From the NCBI GenBank assembly GCA_038744685.1, contig JBCDMB010000002.1, positions 1-64,000 of the forward strand: 64,000 nt of DNA, given 5' to 3'. Under the pieces are notes generated by a model. The model searched no databases. It worked only from the letters and a program-made list of their open reading frames with translations, and was not told the DNA's origin. Shown here one piece after another: positions 15,947-23,216 of the stretch (its first letter is position 1; every line of letters starts with the position of its first letter). The DNA is from Verrucomicrobiota bacterium. Its GTDB lineage: Bacteria > Verrucomicrobiota > Verrucomicrobiia > Opitutales > Puniceicoccaceae. The position numbers were made by a program, and so were the translations under genes.

Positions 15947-16315
15947 TCATGCCGTAGCCTCCAATCCGCTTGCGGATTGCCCTGAGCCAGTCGAAGGGCT
16001 TTCTCCATCGAGTAGATCGGCAACGAGGATTCTGAGATCGGGCGCGTCGAGACACTTCGCCAGCTCGGTCACGAGAGGACGGATAAGCCCATACGGGTAA
16101 ACCACTCGGATCCCTTGTCCGCAGTCCAATCGGTTGAGGATGGCGGCCGGTCCATGCAGTGCGGGTCGCCCCTGCCCATCTTTCTTAGGCCGCGAGACGC
16201 TCGCCATAAGCGCACCCGTCGTGATCGTGTTCCGGGCCTGCGGTGAGCGAGTCGAGCCTGCTTTAGTCTCGACTTTCGAGCGGCGTTTGGATTGTTCTTT
16301 GGCTACGGCCTCCAT
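15947..16315 (-). CDS. Hypothetical phage protein with repeat-derived C-terminus
   Basis: A 122-residue protein. The first half is basic (EAVAKEQSKRRSKVETKAGS, then RPKKDGQGRP); the middle (GIRVVYPYGLIRPLVTELAK, then DLRILVADLLDG) looks folded. The last 17 residues, SPSTGSGQSASGLEATA, are encoded by a palindromic repeat insertion (15,962-15,999), so the original C-terminus was probably replaced. Position between the lysogeny operon and the late genes is where Mu-like phages put the late activator (Mor/C), but no HTH is recognisable. Start ATG 16315. Confidence 0.45.
   Translation of the reverse strand: MEAVAKEQSKRRSKVETKAGSTRSPQARNTITTGALMASVSRPKKDGQGRPALHGPAAILNRLDCGQGIRVVYPYGLIRPLVTELAKCLDAPDLRILVADLLDGESPSTGSGQSASGLEATA
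15962..15999. repeat. Palindromic repeat inserted in a coding frame
   Basis: CAATCCGC-TT-GCGGATTG (15,962-15,979) forms a perfect hairpin and is followed at once by GCCCT...AGGGC (15,979-15,999) around GAGCCAGTCGA. The CCTGAGCCAGTCGAAGGG element is a repeat type I know from many genomes, where it is read in frame as STGSG or similar. Confidence 0.65.
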
Positions 16316-16406
16316 GAGTGAGGCCCGAGATTATCAAAGTCTCAGAAAATCCCAAAGGACACCGGACACACCAGTAGACACCAGTTGCGGAAAAAGAGAT
16401 CCGGGC

Positions 16407-16429
16407 AAAAAAAAGGCCGCAAGAACGGC
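16407..16429 (-). terminator. Rho-independent-like terminator of the lysogeny operon
   Basis: Read on the minus strand, GCCG-TTCTTG-CGGC is followed after one base by eight T residues (16,407-16,414). It lies 43 bases beyond the stop of the 74-aa gene and would end the repressor operon before the late region. The stem is short but GC-only and the T-run is strong. Confidence 0.55.
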
Positions 16430-16471
16430 GTTTGGTAGGTGGGGTGCAGTCTCCGACAAGCCGGAGAGTAA

Positions 16472-16696
16472 TCAATTCAACGCCGCCTTATCTTTCTGCG
16501 GCGGCTTCCACTCATCCCGAAGGATCTCTTTCTTCAAATCAGTAATCGTATCAAAAAAACCCTTGGAAGATCTCGAACAGCGAACCTTCAAATCGGCTTT
16601 AACGGCTTGGAACATTTCTTGGTCCTTGCAAAGAAGCCGTAATTCCATGAGCGCTCGATCCGCCTCGGCTAGATCTTTCATCATTTTGGTATTCAT
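16472..16696 (-). CDS. Small helical protein in the lysogeny operon
   Basis: A 74-residue protein (ATG 16696), almost entirely helical and charged (MKDLAEADRALMELRLLCKD, then MFQAVKADLKVRC and FFDTITDLKKEIL). No family recognised. It is the last gene of the block that starts with the repressor and is followed by a terminator-like hairpin, so it is likely expressed in the lysogen. It may act in superinfection control, but that is only context. Confidence 0.5.
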   Translation of the reverse strand: MNTKMMKDLAEADRALMELRLLCKDQEMFQAVKADLKVRCSRSSKGFFDTITDLKKEILRDEWKPPQKDKAALN

Positions 16697-16748
16697 ATCT
16701 TCAAAATTCCCCCTCTCAAATCTGCGCCAATCTGCGAAATCTGCGGAC

Positions 16749-16955
16749 TTACACCGTCATCCCATTGATCTCCCGAGAAGGCCACCAACGCACAGCCGGG
16801 GAATCAGACTCTTCCCGCAAATGCCATTGCCCCGGCCCGTAGCGATTCGCCCAAGTACGCATCCCATCCTTCAGCTCGACCGATACCTGCAATCCAGCGT
16901 AGTCCTTCGGCGGTGGCCACGGCCGCGAGTTTTCTATGGTCTTCTCTTCTTTCAA
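16749..16955 (-). CDS. Small hypothetical protein, Trp/Pro-rich
   Basis: A 68-residue frame with TTG as its likely start (16955). The composition is unusual, with RPWPPPKDYAGL near the start and VRWWPSREINGMTV at the end, six Trp in all. It is in the same reading frame as the exported-protein gene upstream, separated by one stop and 24 bases. The short spacer before the next gene holds a CGCAGATTTCGCAGATTGG stretch on the minus strand, a repeat-like sequence. Moderate support only. Confidence 0.4.
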   Translation of the reverse strand: MKEEKTIENSRPWPPPKDYAGLQVSVELKDGMRTWANRYGPGQWHLREESDSPAVRWWPSREINGMTV

Positions 16956-16979
16956 CGTTCGATTCGTACAGTACGATTT

Positions 16980-17414
16980 TCAGCTTCCCGGGATGCCTAC
17001 CGCAGCGTTGGCTCCCGACAGAAATTCACCTTTGCCTACCGGAATAAACCAAACGACCTGCGGTGTCTCCGAGTTGCGAATCAAAATCCCTTTCTCCTGA
17101 AACTTACCTTTCTGTTTCCACTGGTCTGGTCGAGTGCCGAAACCGGATCGGTTGGTGAATCCCAAGTAGCGGATGGCTGCATCAGCCAAAATAGCGCGAT
17201 TGATCTCCGTATCGGCAAGAGGTTCTTCCAGCTGGAGGAAAAGAGTGTTGGCGGTAAAGTTGTCGTCATCTGTGAAATAGCTGGACGCCTCCATTTTCAG
17301 AGTAAACCAATGCTTCTCCCCGTCTTCATCGACGAGCGATCCTCGCTTCGGAACGTCCGCCCATGTGGATGAAACCAATATTAGTAGTCCAATGATAACT
17401 GTAATGTTCTTCAT
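16980..17414 (-). CDS. Exported protein co-transcribed with the repressor
   Basis: A 144-residue protein with a clear signal peptide (MKNITVIIGLLILVSSTWA, cleavage after residue 19) and a mature domain of about 125 residues, mixed alpha/beta (WFTLKMEASSYF, NTLFLQLEEPLADTEINRAI, ILIRNSETPQVVWFIPVGKG). No family recognised. The start ATG 17414 has GGAGGAAAGACC before it, and the gene begins 36 bases after the repressor stop, so it should be expressed in the lysogen. This is the classic place for a lysogenic-conversion gene that changes the host envelope. Confidence 0.65.
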   Translation of the reverse strand: MKNITVIIGLLILVSSTWADVPKRGSLVDEDGEKHWFTLKMEASSYFTDDDNFTANTLFLQLEEPLADTEINRAILADAAIRYLGFTNRSGFGTRPDQWKQKGKFQEKGILIRNSETPQVVWFIPVGKGEFLSGANAAVGIPGS

Positions 17415-17450
17415 GGTCTTTCCTCCGTGTTCTTCGTGGTCAAAATTTAT

Positions 17451-18155
17451 CTACCAAACCCTCCTCTGGACCGACCACACCGGGTAGATCCAAGAGAACG
17501 AGTTTTCAGGGTAAACTTGAGATGGGTAAACGGGGTTGTAAGAGCTCAGCCGAAAAAGGTGCTGTTCGGCATCTTCAACGAAAAACCTCTTAAAGAGGAC
17601 GCCATCATTTTTCAGGCGGGCGACAACCAAACAGCCATTCTTGGGCTGATGAGACGGCATCACCACGGCGATCTCTCCCTCCCGATGCTCGGGCTCCATC
17701 GAGTCGCCCACCAGGCGGATCGCAAACGCATGCTTGTCCGGACAATCGACCGGGATCAGCTCCTGCCATTCGGCAGGCAGCTCATCGAATGACTCAGCCT
17801 GGCCGGCCTGAGCCCAGGACACGACAGGCACCCAAATAAGTGAAGATGTCTGGATCTGCACATTGGATCCGTACTTCTGAGCAGCCTCAGAAATTATAGA
17901 ATAACTCGAATCCTTTGCGGTTTTTCCGTATAAAAGGAAGTCTGCCGACACATTGAGAAAATCCGCCAATAGCTTGGATGCGTTGCCCCTGGGAAGCCAT
18001 TTAGCCGTCCGCCACCCACTAACAGTGGAGACAGAGACGCCGCAGGCATCGGCTATTTCATTCAACTTCAGGCGACGCTCTTCAATGAGCGTGTTAAGCC
18101 GAACAGAAAAATTTTCGAGAAATTCTCGATTTTGTTCTTGATTTGATTCGCGCAA
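17451..18155 (-). CDS. LexA/CI-type phage repressor (HTH plus S24 peptidase)
   Basis: A 234-residue regulator. Residues 15-75 are an XRE-type HTH (LKLNEIADACGVSVSTVSGW). Residues 108-230 are an S24 LexA-like domain with cleavage site Ala117-Gly118 (SWAQAGQ), catalytic Ser152 (VGDSMEPE) and Lys189 (GVLFKRF). Such repressors keep early genes silent and self-cleave after RecA activation, so this Mu-like phage is probably SOS-inducible, unlike Mu itself. No ATG is available near the N-terminus; TTG 18155 is taken as start. It is divergent from the Ner-like gene with only 30 bp between them. Confidence 0.88.
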   Translation of the reverse strand: MRESNQEQNREFLENFSVRLNTLIEERRLKLNEIADACGVSVSTVSGWRTAKWLPRGNASKLLADFLNVSADFLLYGKTAKDSSYSIISEAAQKYGSNVQIQTSSLIWVPVVSWAQAGQAESFDELPAEWQELIPVDCPDKHAFAIRLVGDSMEPEHREGEIAVVMPSHQPKNGCLVVARLKNDGVLFKRFFVEDAEQHLFRLSSYNPVYPSQVYPENSFSWIYPVWSVQRRVW

Positions 18156-18180
18156 TTCTGCAAAAAATTTCCGCAGTTCT
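18115..18180. promoter_or_regulatory. Repressor/Ner operator-promoter region
   Basis: The gap between the divergent repressor and Ner-like genes is only 18,156-18,185. It contains CTGC-N11-GCAG (18,158-18,176) and, inside the start of the repressor gene, the palindrome TCGAGAA-A-TTCTCGA (18,115-18,129). TTCTCGA recurs at 18,177-18,183, just before the Ner-like ATG. These are candidate operators for mutually exclusive early and lysogenic transcription. Promoter boxes are not clear. Confidence 0.5.
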
Positions 18181-18185
18181 CGAAC

Positions 18186-18386
18186 ATGCCAACGAAATCG
18201 TCAATCCCAAAACCGAATCCAAAGAGAATCCGTGCCGCTCTTATCCTGAAGGGAATGAACGTCTCTGATTTCGCGAGGAAACACGGCTTCCCGCGATCCA
18301 CTGTTCAGGATGCACTGACGGGACGGCGAGGCGGTGTCATCACCGTCCGGATCATGGAGGCTCTCAAAAAGGAGGTCGGTAAATGA
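18186..18386 (+). CDS. Ner-like HTH early regulator
   Basis: A 66-residue DNA-binding protein. The core IRAALILKGMNVSDFARKHG followed by FPRSTVQDALTGRRGG is a single helix-turn-helix of the Ner/Nlp/XRE group. In Mu, Ner turns down both the repressor and early promoters when lytic growth begins. Here it is the first gene of the rightward early operon and lies opposite the repressor, exactly as Ner should. It ends ATGA-overlapped with the next gene. Confidence 0.75.
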   Translation: MPTKSSIPKPNPKRIRAALILKGMNVSDFARKHGFPRSTVQDALTGRRGGVITVRIMEALKKEVGK

Positions 18387-18586
18387 GTTCGGCCGAAATC
18401 ATCCTTTCTTTTCTTTTCGAAAAAATCGAAGAGGAGCCGATCTCGAAACGGATCGAGGTCCTGAAGGCATATCGAGCGATATGTGCAAACGAAACTCTGG
18501 CGAAGAGCATCGATGATCTCGTCGATTCCTATCGTCAGGTCGCCAAACACCAGGAGCAGCTCCAACTCACCCTGCGATACGGCTGA
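18383..18586 (+). CDS. Small helical early protein
   Basis: A 67-residue protein of charged helices (IILSFLFEKIEEEPISKRIE, then DDLVDSYRQVAKHQEQLQLT). It starts inside the Ner-like stop (ATGA) and ends one base before the next ATG. No family recognised. Tight operon packing supports that it is real. Confidence 0.55.
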   Translation: MSSAEIILSFLFEKIEEEPISKRIEVLKAYRAICANETLAKSIDDLVDSYRQVAKHQEQLQLTLRYG

Positions 18587-18587
18587 C

Positions 18588-18950
18588 ATGCAAAAAGAGT
18601 TCCCATTCGCCAGCCTCGATTTTCCGGGCGTATCCGTTTTGCGGCCACAGCAAATCGGCGGAGAGAAATCGCCCATCGATGTAAGTGAGGAGCACGTTTA
18701 CCGCCTAATTGATTCTGGCGACCTTCAGGCGATCGACATTTCCCGTCGCAATGGCATCGCCTCAGAGGATTCTCTAGGCCGGTCGAAACGAACTCACTTG
18801 CGCATTCCCCGTGAGAGCTGGCACGCCTGGCTACTTTCCCGCCTGACCGCTCCCTTCGATCCCCTCCACAAGCAGCTAACGACCGACCAACTCCGCCAGC
18901 ACACACAGGACTGCCTCCGCGAACTCCAAAAGAGAGGGGTGCGGATATGA
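18588..18950 (+). CDS. Excisionase/MerR-type HTH DNA-binding protein
   Basis: A 120-residue protein from ATG 18588. The core SEEHVYRLIDSGDLQAIDIS, followed by a basic wing and HLRIPRESWHAWLLSR, is the helix-turn-helix plus wing of excisionase-type (HTH_17) domains. The C-terminus has a second helical segment (TTDQLRQHTQDCLRELQKRG). It likely regulates early genes or bends DNA at phage sites. The end overlaps a following ATG by ATGA. Confidence 0.7.
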   Translation: MQKEFPFASLDFPGVSVLRPQQIGGEKSPIDVSEEHVYRLIDSGDLQAIDISRRNGIASEDSLGRSKRTHLRIPRESWHAWLLSRLTAPFDPLHKQLTTDQLRQHTQDCLRELQKRGVRI

Positions 18951-18958
18951 AGATGCCA

Positions 18959-19093
18959 CTACTCGCGATTCATGCGAGCGCGGTATCGTGCAGCGATCCG
19001 CAAGACAAACCCATGGATCACACAAGCGAGGCCCCACAAGGCGACGAGAATCGCGACGAGGGCTTCCCACCCATAGCTCCTAGGGCCTTCCAT
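18959..19093 (-). CDS. Possible antisense small membrane protein
   Basis: On the minus strand, ATG 19093 opens a 44-residue frame with one strong membrane segment (WEALVAILVALWGLACVIHG) and a basic C-terminus (RIAARYRARMNRE). It lies opposite the early operon. The plus-strand alternative (18,947-19,141, 64 aa, ATGA-linked to the previous gene) has better operon spacing but an unstructured, shadow-like protein. Third-codon GC is higher in the minus frame. Only one of the two is likely real, and I cannot decide without comparison. Confidence 0.35.
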   Translation of the reverse strand: MEGPRSYGWEALVAILVALWGLACVIHGFVLRIAARYRARMNRE

Positions 19094-19152
19094 GACCTGA
19101 GAGTCTTTCAACCAACAGCTCAAATCTCCAGCCGAAACTAACCGAAGCACAG

Positions 19153-19260
19153 ATGCGCAAAGACTACGAATGGTTGCGAAGCGAAGTAGAGGAGACCGAG
19201 AGACTTCGTCGCAACCGCATGATTAAACGGATCGACCAAATCTTGGAGGATCTACGATGA
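19153..19260 (+). CDS. 35-aa charged helical peptide
   Basis: ATG 19153 opens a 35-residue frame with a highly charged amphipathic sequence (DYEWLRSEVEETERLRRNRM, then IKRIDQILEDLR). The stop overlaps the next ATG (CGATGA). A single helix of this kind could be a small regulator or inhibitor of a host protein. Support comes from the overlap and from the coherent helix pattern. Confidence 0.5.
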   Translation: MRKDYEWLRSEVEETERLRRNRMIKRIDQILEDLR

Positions 19261-19778
19261 GCGCTCTAAGAATTGAGAACCTCCAACCCTTCTGCTCACG
19301 CGATGATATTCGATACGTTTTCAGGAGCCCGTTCTGTTTCGAAGACTCTTTGGGCGGAGAGTGGACAGCCGCCACAGACGGGCGGGTGTTCGCCGCTGTT
19401 GAAGATACTCTTCGGTGGGCGAAACCAGAGGAATCAATACCCCTGCAACATAGCGACTCCATCAGGTCTTTTTTGAACACGATCTTCAGCCTAAGTCCGT
19501 TTTGCTGGGAACAAGGCGAGCCCACTCCAGATCTCCCGTCTCCGAAATACGAAGTAATGGAAGACGAAGGAGAGCGATGGACCATGGAGGTTTACGAGAG
19601 AATCGCGTTTCTCGATCAAGTCGTATCATCCGCCTACCTCCGCAAGATCCAGAACTGTGCAGGTCCAGTCAAGTGGATGAAAGGACCACCTTGTGAGCAC
19701 CTTGACGGAGACTACGGATACTACGTTTGGGCCGGCCCTCAGATAGCCGGAATCCTAATGCCACTATGGAACGCCTAA
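19257..19778 (+). CDS. Early phage hypothetical protein
   Basis: A 173-residue protein, ATGA-coupled to the preceding small gene. Segments such as EWTAATDGRVFAAVED and GYYVWAGPQIAGILMPLWN resemble the ATDGR...PxxIxMPM pattern of some phage clamp-like or virion-host proteins, but I do not recognise the family. No membrane segments. It is followed by a 49-base gap. Confidence 0.5.
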   Translation: MSALRIENLQPFCSRDDIRYVFRSPFCFEDSLGGEWTAATDGRVFAAVEDTLRWAKPEESIPLQHSDSIRSFLNTIFSLSPFCWEQGEPTPDLPSPKYEVMEDEGERWTMEVYERIAFLDQVVSSAYLRKIQNCAGPVKWMKGPPCEHLDGDYGYYVWAGPQIAGILMPLWNA

Positions 19779-19827
19779 TGATCCCCGCGTCTCACACTTC
19801 ACTCTTCAAACTTCTCCCTTCGAAAAG

Positions 19828-20148
19828 ATGATCCAGAACGTCCGACCTTCTCCCTGCGTAGTTGCTTACGAGTCGGTAACCGGCTCGGAGATCGACGGAG
19901 TTTCGATTCATGCGGGATCGGGCGACTCTGTGAAAAACTTGACCGAACAAATCGCTGTTTTCATGTGCCGCCGTGCAGAGACCGAAGCCATGGTCAAAGC
20001 CCTCCTGAAAGCAACCTACATCCACTACGGGAACGACGGTTATCCAGTCTCTTCCTTCCGCTTTGCCACACCTCGCCACAGTCCAGAAGACGGCGACGAT
20101 CAACCCAGCAACCGCCTAGACTCTCATGCCGACAAAACCGAAAACTGA
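19828..20148 (+). CDS. Early phage hypothetical protein
   Basis: A 106-residue protein with a beta-rich first half (CVVAYESVTGSEIDGVSIHA), a helical middle (ETEAMVKALLKATYIHYGND) and a polar tail. The start ATG 19828 has GAAAAG before it. Its end overlaps the ParB-like gene by 23 bases. No family recognised. Confidence 0.45.
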   Translation: MIQNVRPSPCVVAYESVTGSEIDGVSIHAGSGDSVKNLTEQIAVFMCRRAETEAMVKALLKATYIHYGNDGYPVSSFRFATPRHSPEDGDDQPSNRLDSHADKTEN

Positions 20149-20923
20149 TAAACCGGGAACTGAAAAACTGGAGTTTGAGATCAGCGACATCCCTCTAAAG
20201 GAAATCGACCTGACAGCTACCGACCTCCAAATGCGCGATGACAGCGCGGGAGATGGCGACCAGGTAGACAATCTGGTTGAGGCTTACAAAGCTGGCGACG
20301 ACGTTCCGCCCATCGTCCTCTTCGCCGCCGACAAATCCGGCACCTATTATATTGGTGACGGCTGGACCAGGTGCTACGCAATTAAAAAGGTCCGCGGCAA
20401 GAATACTATCAACGCTAAGGTTTACTCAGGAGGCCGAGACGCAGCCTTCAAACACGCCTGCGGTGCCAACGCCAACCATGGCTTGCGGAGAACAAACGCA
20501 GACAAGCGAAAGGCCGTCACCTCAGCCCTTAAGAAATGGCCGGAGATGTCCGACCGTTCAATCGCCGACATCTGTAAGGTCGGAAATCAGATGGTCGGTC
20601 ATGTCCGAAAGGAGGTGTGTGATTCACACACCTCAACCCGAAAAGGCAAAGACGGAAAAGCATACCCGACTCCCAAAAAAAAGTCCGAGCAGATCGACTT
20701 TTGGCAGGTCTTCACAGACGATTTCAACGGCCACCTCACAGAGATGGAAGTCTCTTGGACGAATCCTGTCTTTCAGGAAGAGGTCGTCAAAGACCCTGAG
20801 AAAGCCGCGGACCAGCTGGAGACCATAGCCAACGCGATCGCAGACGAGGCCCGTGAGATGCGGAACCTGGCTAAGAAGATTCGAAGCGGCAAAGCCGACA
20901 AGCGGACAGGAGGATCGGTATGA
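20126..20923 (+). CDS. ParB/Srx-fold nuclease-like DNA-binding protein
   Basis: A 265-residue protein. Residues 20-105 follow the ParB N-terminal pattern: IDLTATDLQMRDD, QVDNLVEAYKAGDDVPPIVL, YYIGDGWTRCYAIKKV (the GxxR box) and a later HGLRRTNADKRKAV. Residues 120-165 hold an HTH-like part (MSDRSIADICKVGNQMVGHV). ParB-type proteins bind CTP and DNA or act as nucleases. Here it lies directly upstream of the transposase and overlaps it by four bases, which suggests a role in transposition or replication control rather than plasmid partition. Confidence 0.75.
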   Translation: MPTKPKTDKPGTEKLEFEISDIPLKEIDLTATDLQMRDDSAGDGDQVDNLVEAYKAGDDVPPIVLFAADKSGTYYIGDGWTRCYAIKKVRGKNTINAKVYSGGRDAAFKHACGANANHGLRRTNADKRKAVTSALKKWPEMSDRSIADICKVGNQMVGHVRKEVCDSHTSTRKGKDGKAYPTPKKKSEQIDFWQVFTDDFNGHLTEMEVSWTNPVFQEEVVKDPEKAADQLETIANAIADEAREMRNLAKKIRSGKADKRTGGSV

Positions 20924-23211
20924 GCGAAATCGCCTTAGCAACTGCCGACTTGGCTCCAGAGGCCACTGGAATACTCATCTGCGATCGCGTCACTGATTGG
21001 GTTCCAGCCCGACAGTTCGGCGAGTTTGTGAATCTTCCGATTTCGGAACAACGCAACGTTTTGTTACACCTTAAACTGTTTCGCCGGCTCGAAGAAGCCG
21101 GCCCTGGCAGAATCGGCAAAGCAGCGGTCCAGCTTTCCCGCGAGGTCAGGACAATGCACCCAAACATTCGGGGCATGTCTCCCGGACGCATCCGCGCCAA
21201 ATACAAGCTGTGGAAGAAGGGCGGCCGCAAGACCGATGAAAACGGCAAAGAGACCGGTGAGGTCTTCCATCCTAACGATTGGCGATGCCTGGTTCGTCAA
21301 TACACAAACGGCGGCGACGAGCATCCCCGTGAGTTCATCGAATACCTTGTCACTCTCTATTCGGAGACCACCCGAAACAACGACGCCTTTGCCGGCGTTC
21401 ACGCTCGCCTTAAGCGCGAGTGGTTTGCCGACGAGCCGATACCTGGTTACGGCCGCGCTTCCGAGTGGTATCCCAAACAAGGCCTTCCCGTCCCGTCCGG
21501 AAAGATCCAGCGCGATGCGGACCTCCCACCCAGCTGGAGCTACTCTACACTTTGGCGCCATCTAAAGAAAGCTCTTCCCAGCAGAGCCATGCGTCAGGCC
21601 GCCCAGGGGCAGACCAACCGCCTCCGCACTTCATGGGGCGAGCAGATGATCCGTGACCGCTCGAAGCTTCTCCCTATGCAGCTCATCACGATCGATGACG
21701 TGCGCCTTGATCTACAAGTGAGGATGTTTGTCGATAACGCCTGGCAGATCGTTTACGTCGACGCGATCTTCGCGCTCGATGTCGCAACAGGCCGCATCCT
21801 CGCTTTCGGCATCAAGGGCCGTGCTCTTCGTTCGAAAGATACCGAAAAGGGAAAGGCCGAGAACACCCGCATGAGCATCAACGGGGCAGACGTGCGCCAT
21901 CTCTTTCTCAAAGTTCTGACCGACTGCGGCCTTCCCCCTTGGAAGATGAAGTGGCTGATGGAAATGGCAGCCGCCCGTCTGAACCAGCCCGATGAAGAAG
22001 CCTTTCTTCAGTTGATGGGGGATCGGCTCGAAACCGATTACACCGGCATGGGGCGCAGCAAGCTCCTCGAGAGCGGCTTCCACGAAGAGTGGGGCCGGCC
22101 TGGTATGAAAGGATGGATCGAGTCGTTCTTCCGCATCCTCCACACCCACAGCAATCACTTGGAAGGCACCACGGGCAGACGGTTCGACCTCACCCGCGGG
22201 GATCAGCCAGCCCGCGTCAAATACTCGACCAGCCTGATCGCCCGAGCGGAGAAGATCATCGACGGGCCCCTCTCTCCGGATCAGCCCCTTGCGAAGCAAC
22301 TCTCTTTCCCCGTTCTCGCTCTCGACGAAGCCAACCATGTCGTCGGGGAAATCGTCGAAGCGCTCAACTGGCGGGTGAAGCACAAGCTCCAGGGTTTTGA
22401 GAGGATCTTCGAATGGAAGGACTCTTCGGGCCACTGGCATTCTCAGGACGATCTAAACAGCATTCCCGCAGAAGAGAGAGTCGGCATCAAACTGACCCCT
22501 CGCCAGGAAGCTCCCGCAGAGAGGTTTATTCGCCTCGGCAAGCCGTATGCAAGCCAGTGGCAAAGAGTGGATCCAGAAGTCCTCTACGCACTCTATGCGG
22601 AAAAGCGCCCCGCCACGCTCCGGGAAGGCAACATCACAATTTCCGATCAGAAGCTCTCCAGGGAGGCGATGATCTTCGGCCCTGCCGATCTGGAACAATC
22701 CGTTAGCCATGACGGAGTCAAGGAAGGCGTGCTTGCTTACCTTTCCGACGATCTCACCCACTGCGTCATCGCCTGCCGGAAGTCGGGAGCCTATCTCGCC
22801 ACGCTACCCCGCAAAGGCACGGTCGACATCACGGATGAAACCGCTATCGCCAAACGTGCCGGCGAAGTCCACCGCTGGCAGGAAGAACAGCTCGACCACA
22901 TCCGCAGCCTCTTGCCCGAACAGCAAAAGCACTTCGCTGAACGGTTGGACAACAACGAAGATACCCTCCGCCTCGCTGCCGAAACCCGTGACGACGTCCC
23001 TGGGAAATTCACACAGGCTCGGGAAGCGGAGAAGCGCGAAAAGAAACGCGAAGCCACGATCCGACGGGCCAGTCGATCAAACCCCGACTCAGACAAATTC
23101 GATTCTTCAAGGCTACTCTCCAAGGCATCCGAACCGCAAGACGACGAACCTTTGGAGGATGTCGAAGACCGGTTCTCTCCAGAACGACTCTTAAAGCAAA
23201 ACACTAACTAA
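20920..23211 (+). CDS. MuA-like transposase (DDE-type)
   Basis: A 763-residue transposase, longer than Mu A (about 663). An N-terminal DNA-binding part (1-240) contains helices such as GMSPGRIRAKYKLWKKGGRK. The catalytic core has the first acidic pair at Asp259-Asp260 (LITIDDVRLDL), a strand pattern WQIVYVDAIFALDVATGRIL, and the final Glu401 in GMKGWIESFFRILH. The usual second Asp with a DNG box is not seen; Glu348 in WLMEMAAARLN is at the expected place. The C-terminal 100 residues are charged (AREAEKREKKREATIRRASR), as in the MuB-contact tail. ATGA overlap with the ParB-like gene. Confidence 0.85.
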   Translation: MSEIALATADLAPEATGILICDRVTDWVPARQFGEFVNLPISEQRNVLLHLKLFRRLEEAGPGRIGKAAVQLSREVRTMHPNIRGMSPGRIRAKYKLWKKGGRKTDENGKETGEVFHPNDWRCLVRQYTNGGDEHPREFIEYLVTLYSETTRNNDAFAGVHARLKREWFADEPIPGYGRASEWYPKQGLPVPSGKIQRDADLPPSWSYSTLWRHLKKALPSRAMRQAAQGQTNRLRTSWGEQMIRDRSKLLPMQLITIDDVRLDLQVRMFVDNAWQIVYVDAIFALDVATGRILAFGIKGRALRSKDTEKGKAENTRMSINGADVRHLFLKVLTDCGLPPWKMKWLMEMAAARLNQPDEEAFLQLMGDRLETDYTGMGRSKLLESGFHEEWGRPGMKGWIESFFRILHTHSNHLEGTTGRRFDLTRGDQPARVKYSTSLIARAEKIIDGPLSPDQPLAKQLSFPVLALDEANHVVGEIVEALNWRVKHKLQGFERIFEWKDSSGHWHSQDDLNSIPAEERVGIKLTPRQEAPAERFIRLGKPYASQWQRVDPEVLYALYAEKRPATLREGNITISDQKLSREAMIFGPADLEQSVSHDGVKEGVLAYLSDDLTHCVIACRKSGAYLATLPRKGTVDITDETAIAKRAGEVHRWQEEQLDHIRSLLPEQQKHFAERLDNNEDTLRLAAETRDDVPGKFTQAREAEKREKKREATIRRASRSNPDSDKFDSSRLLSKASEPQDDEPLEDVEDRFSPERLLKQNTN

Positions 23212-23216
23212 AAAAC

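Noticed and set aside
16134-17372. Long plus-strand ORF (412 codons) opposite the lysogeny operon genes
   Set aside because: It overlaps four better-supported minus-strand genes, one with a clear signal peptide, and its protein is Arg/Ser/Pro-rich as expected of an antisense shadow.
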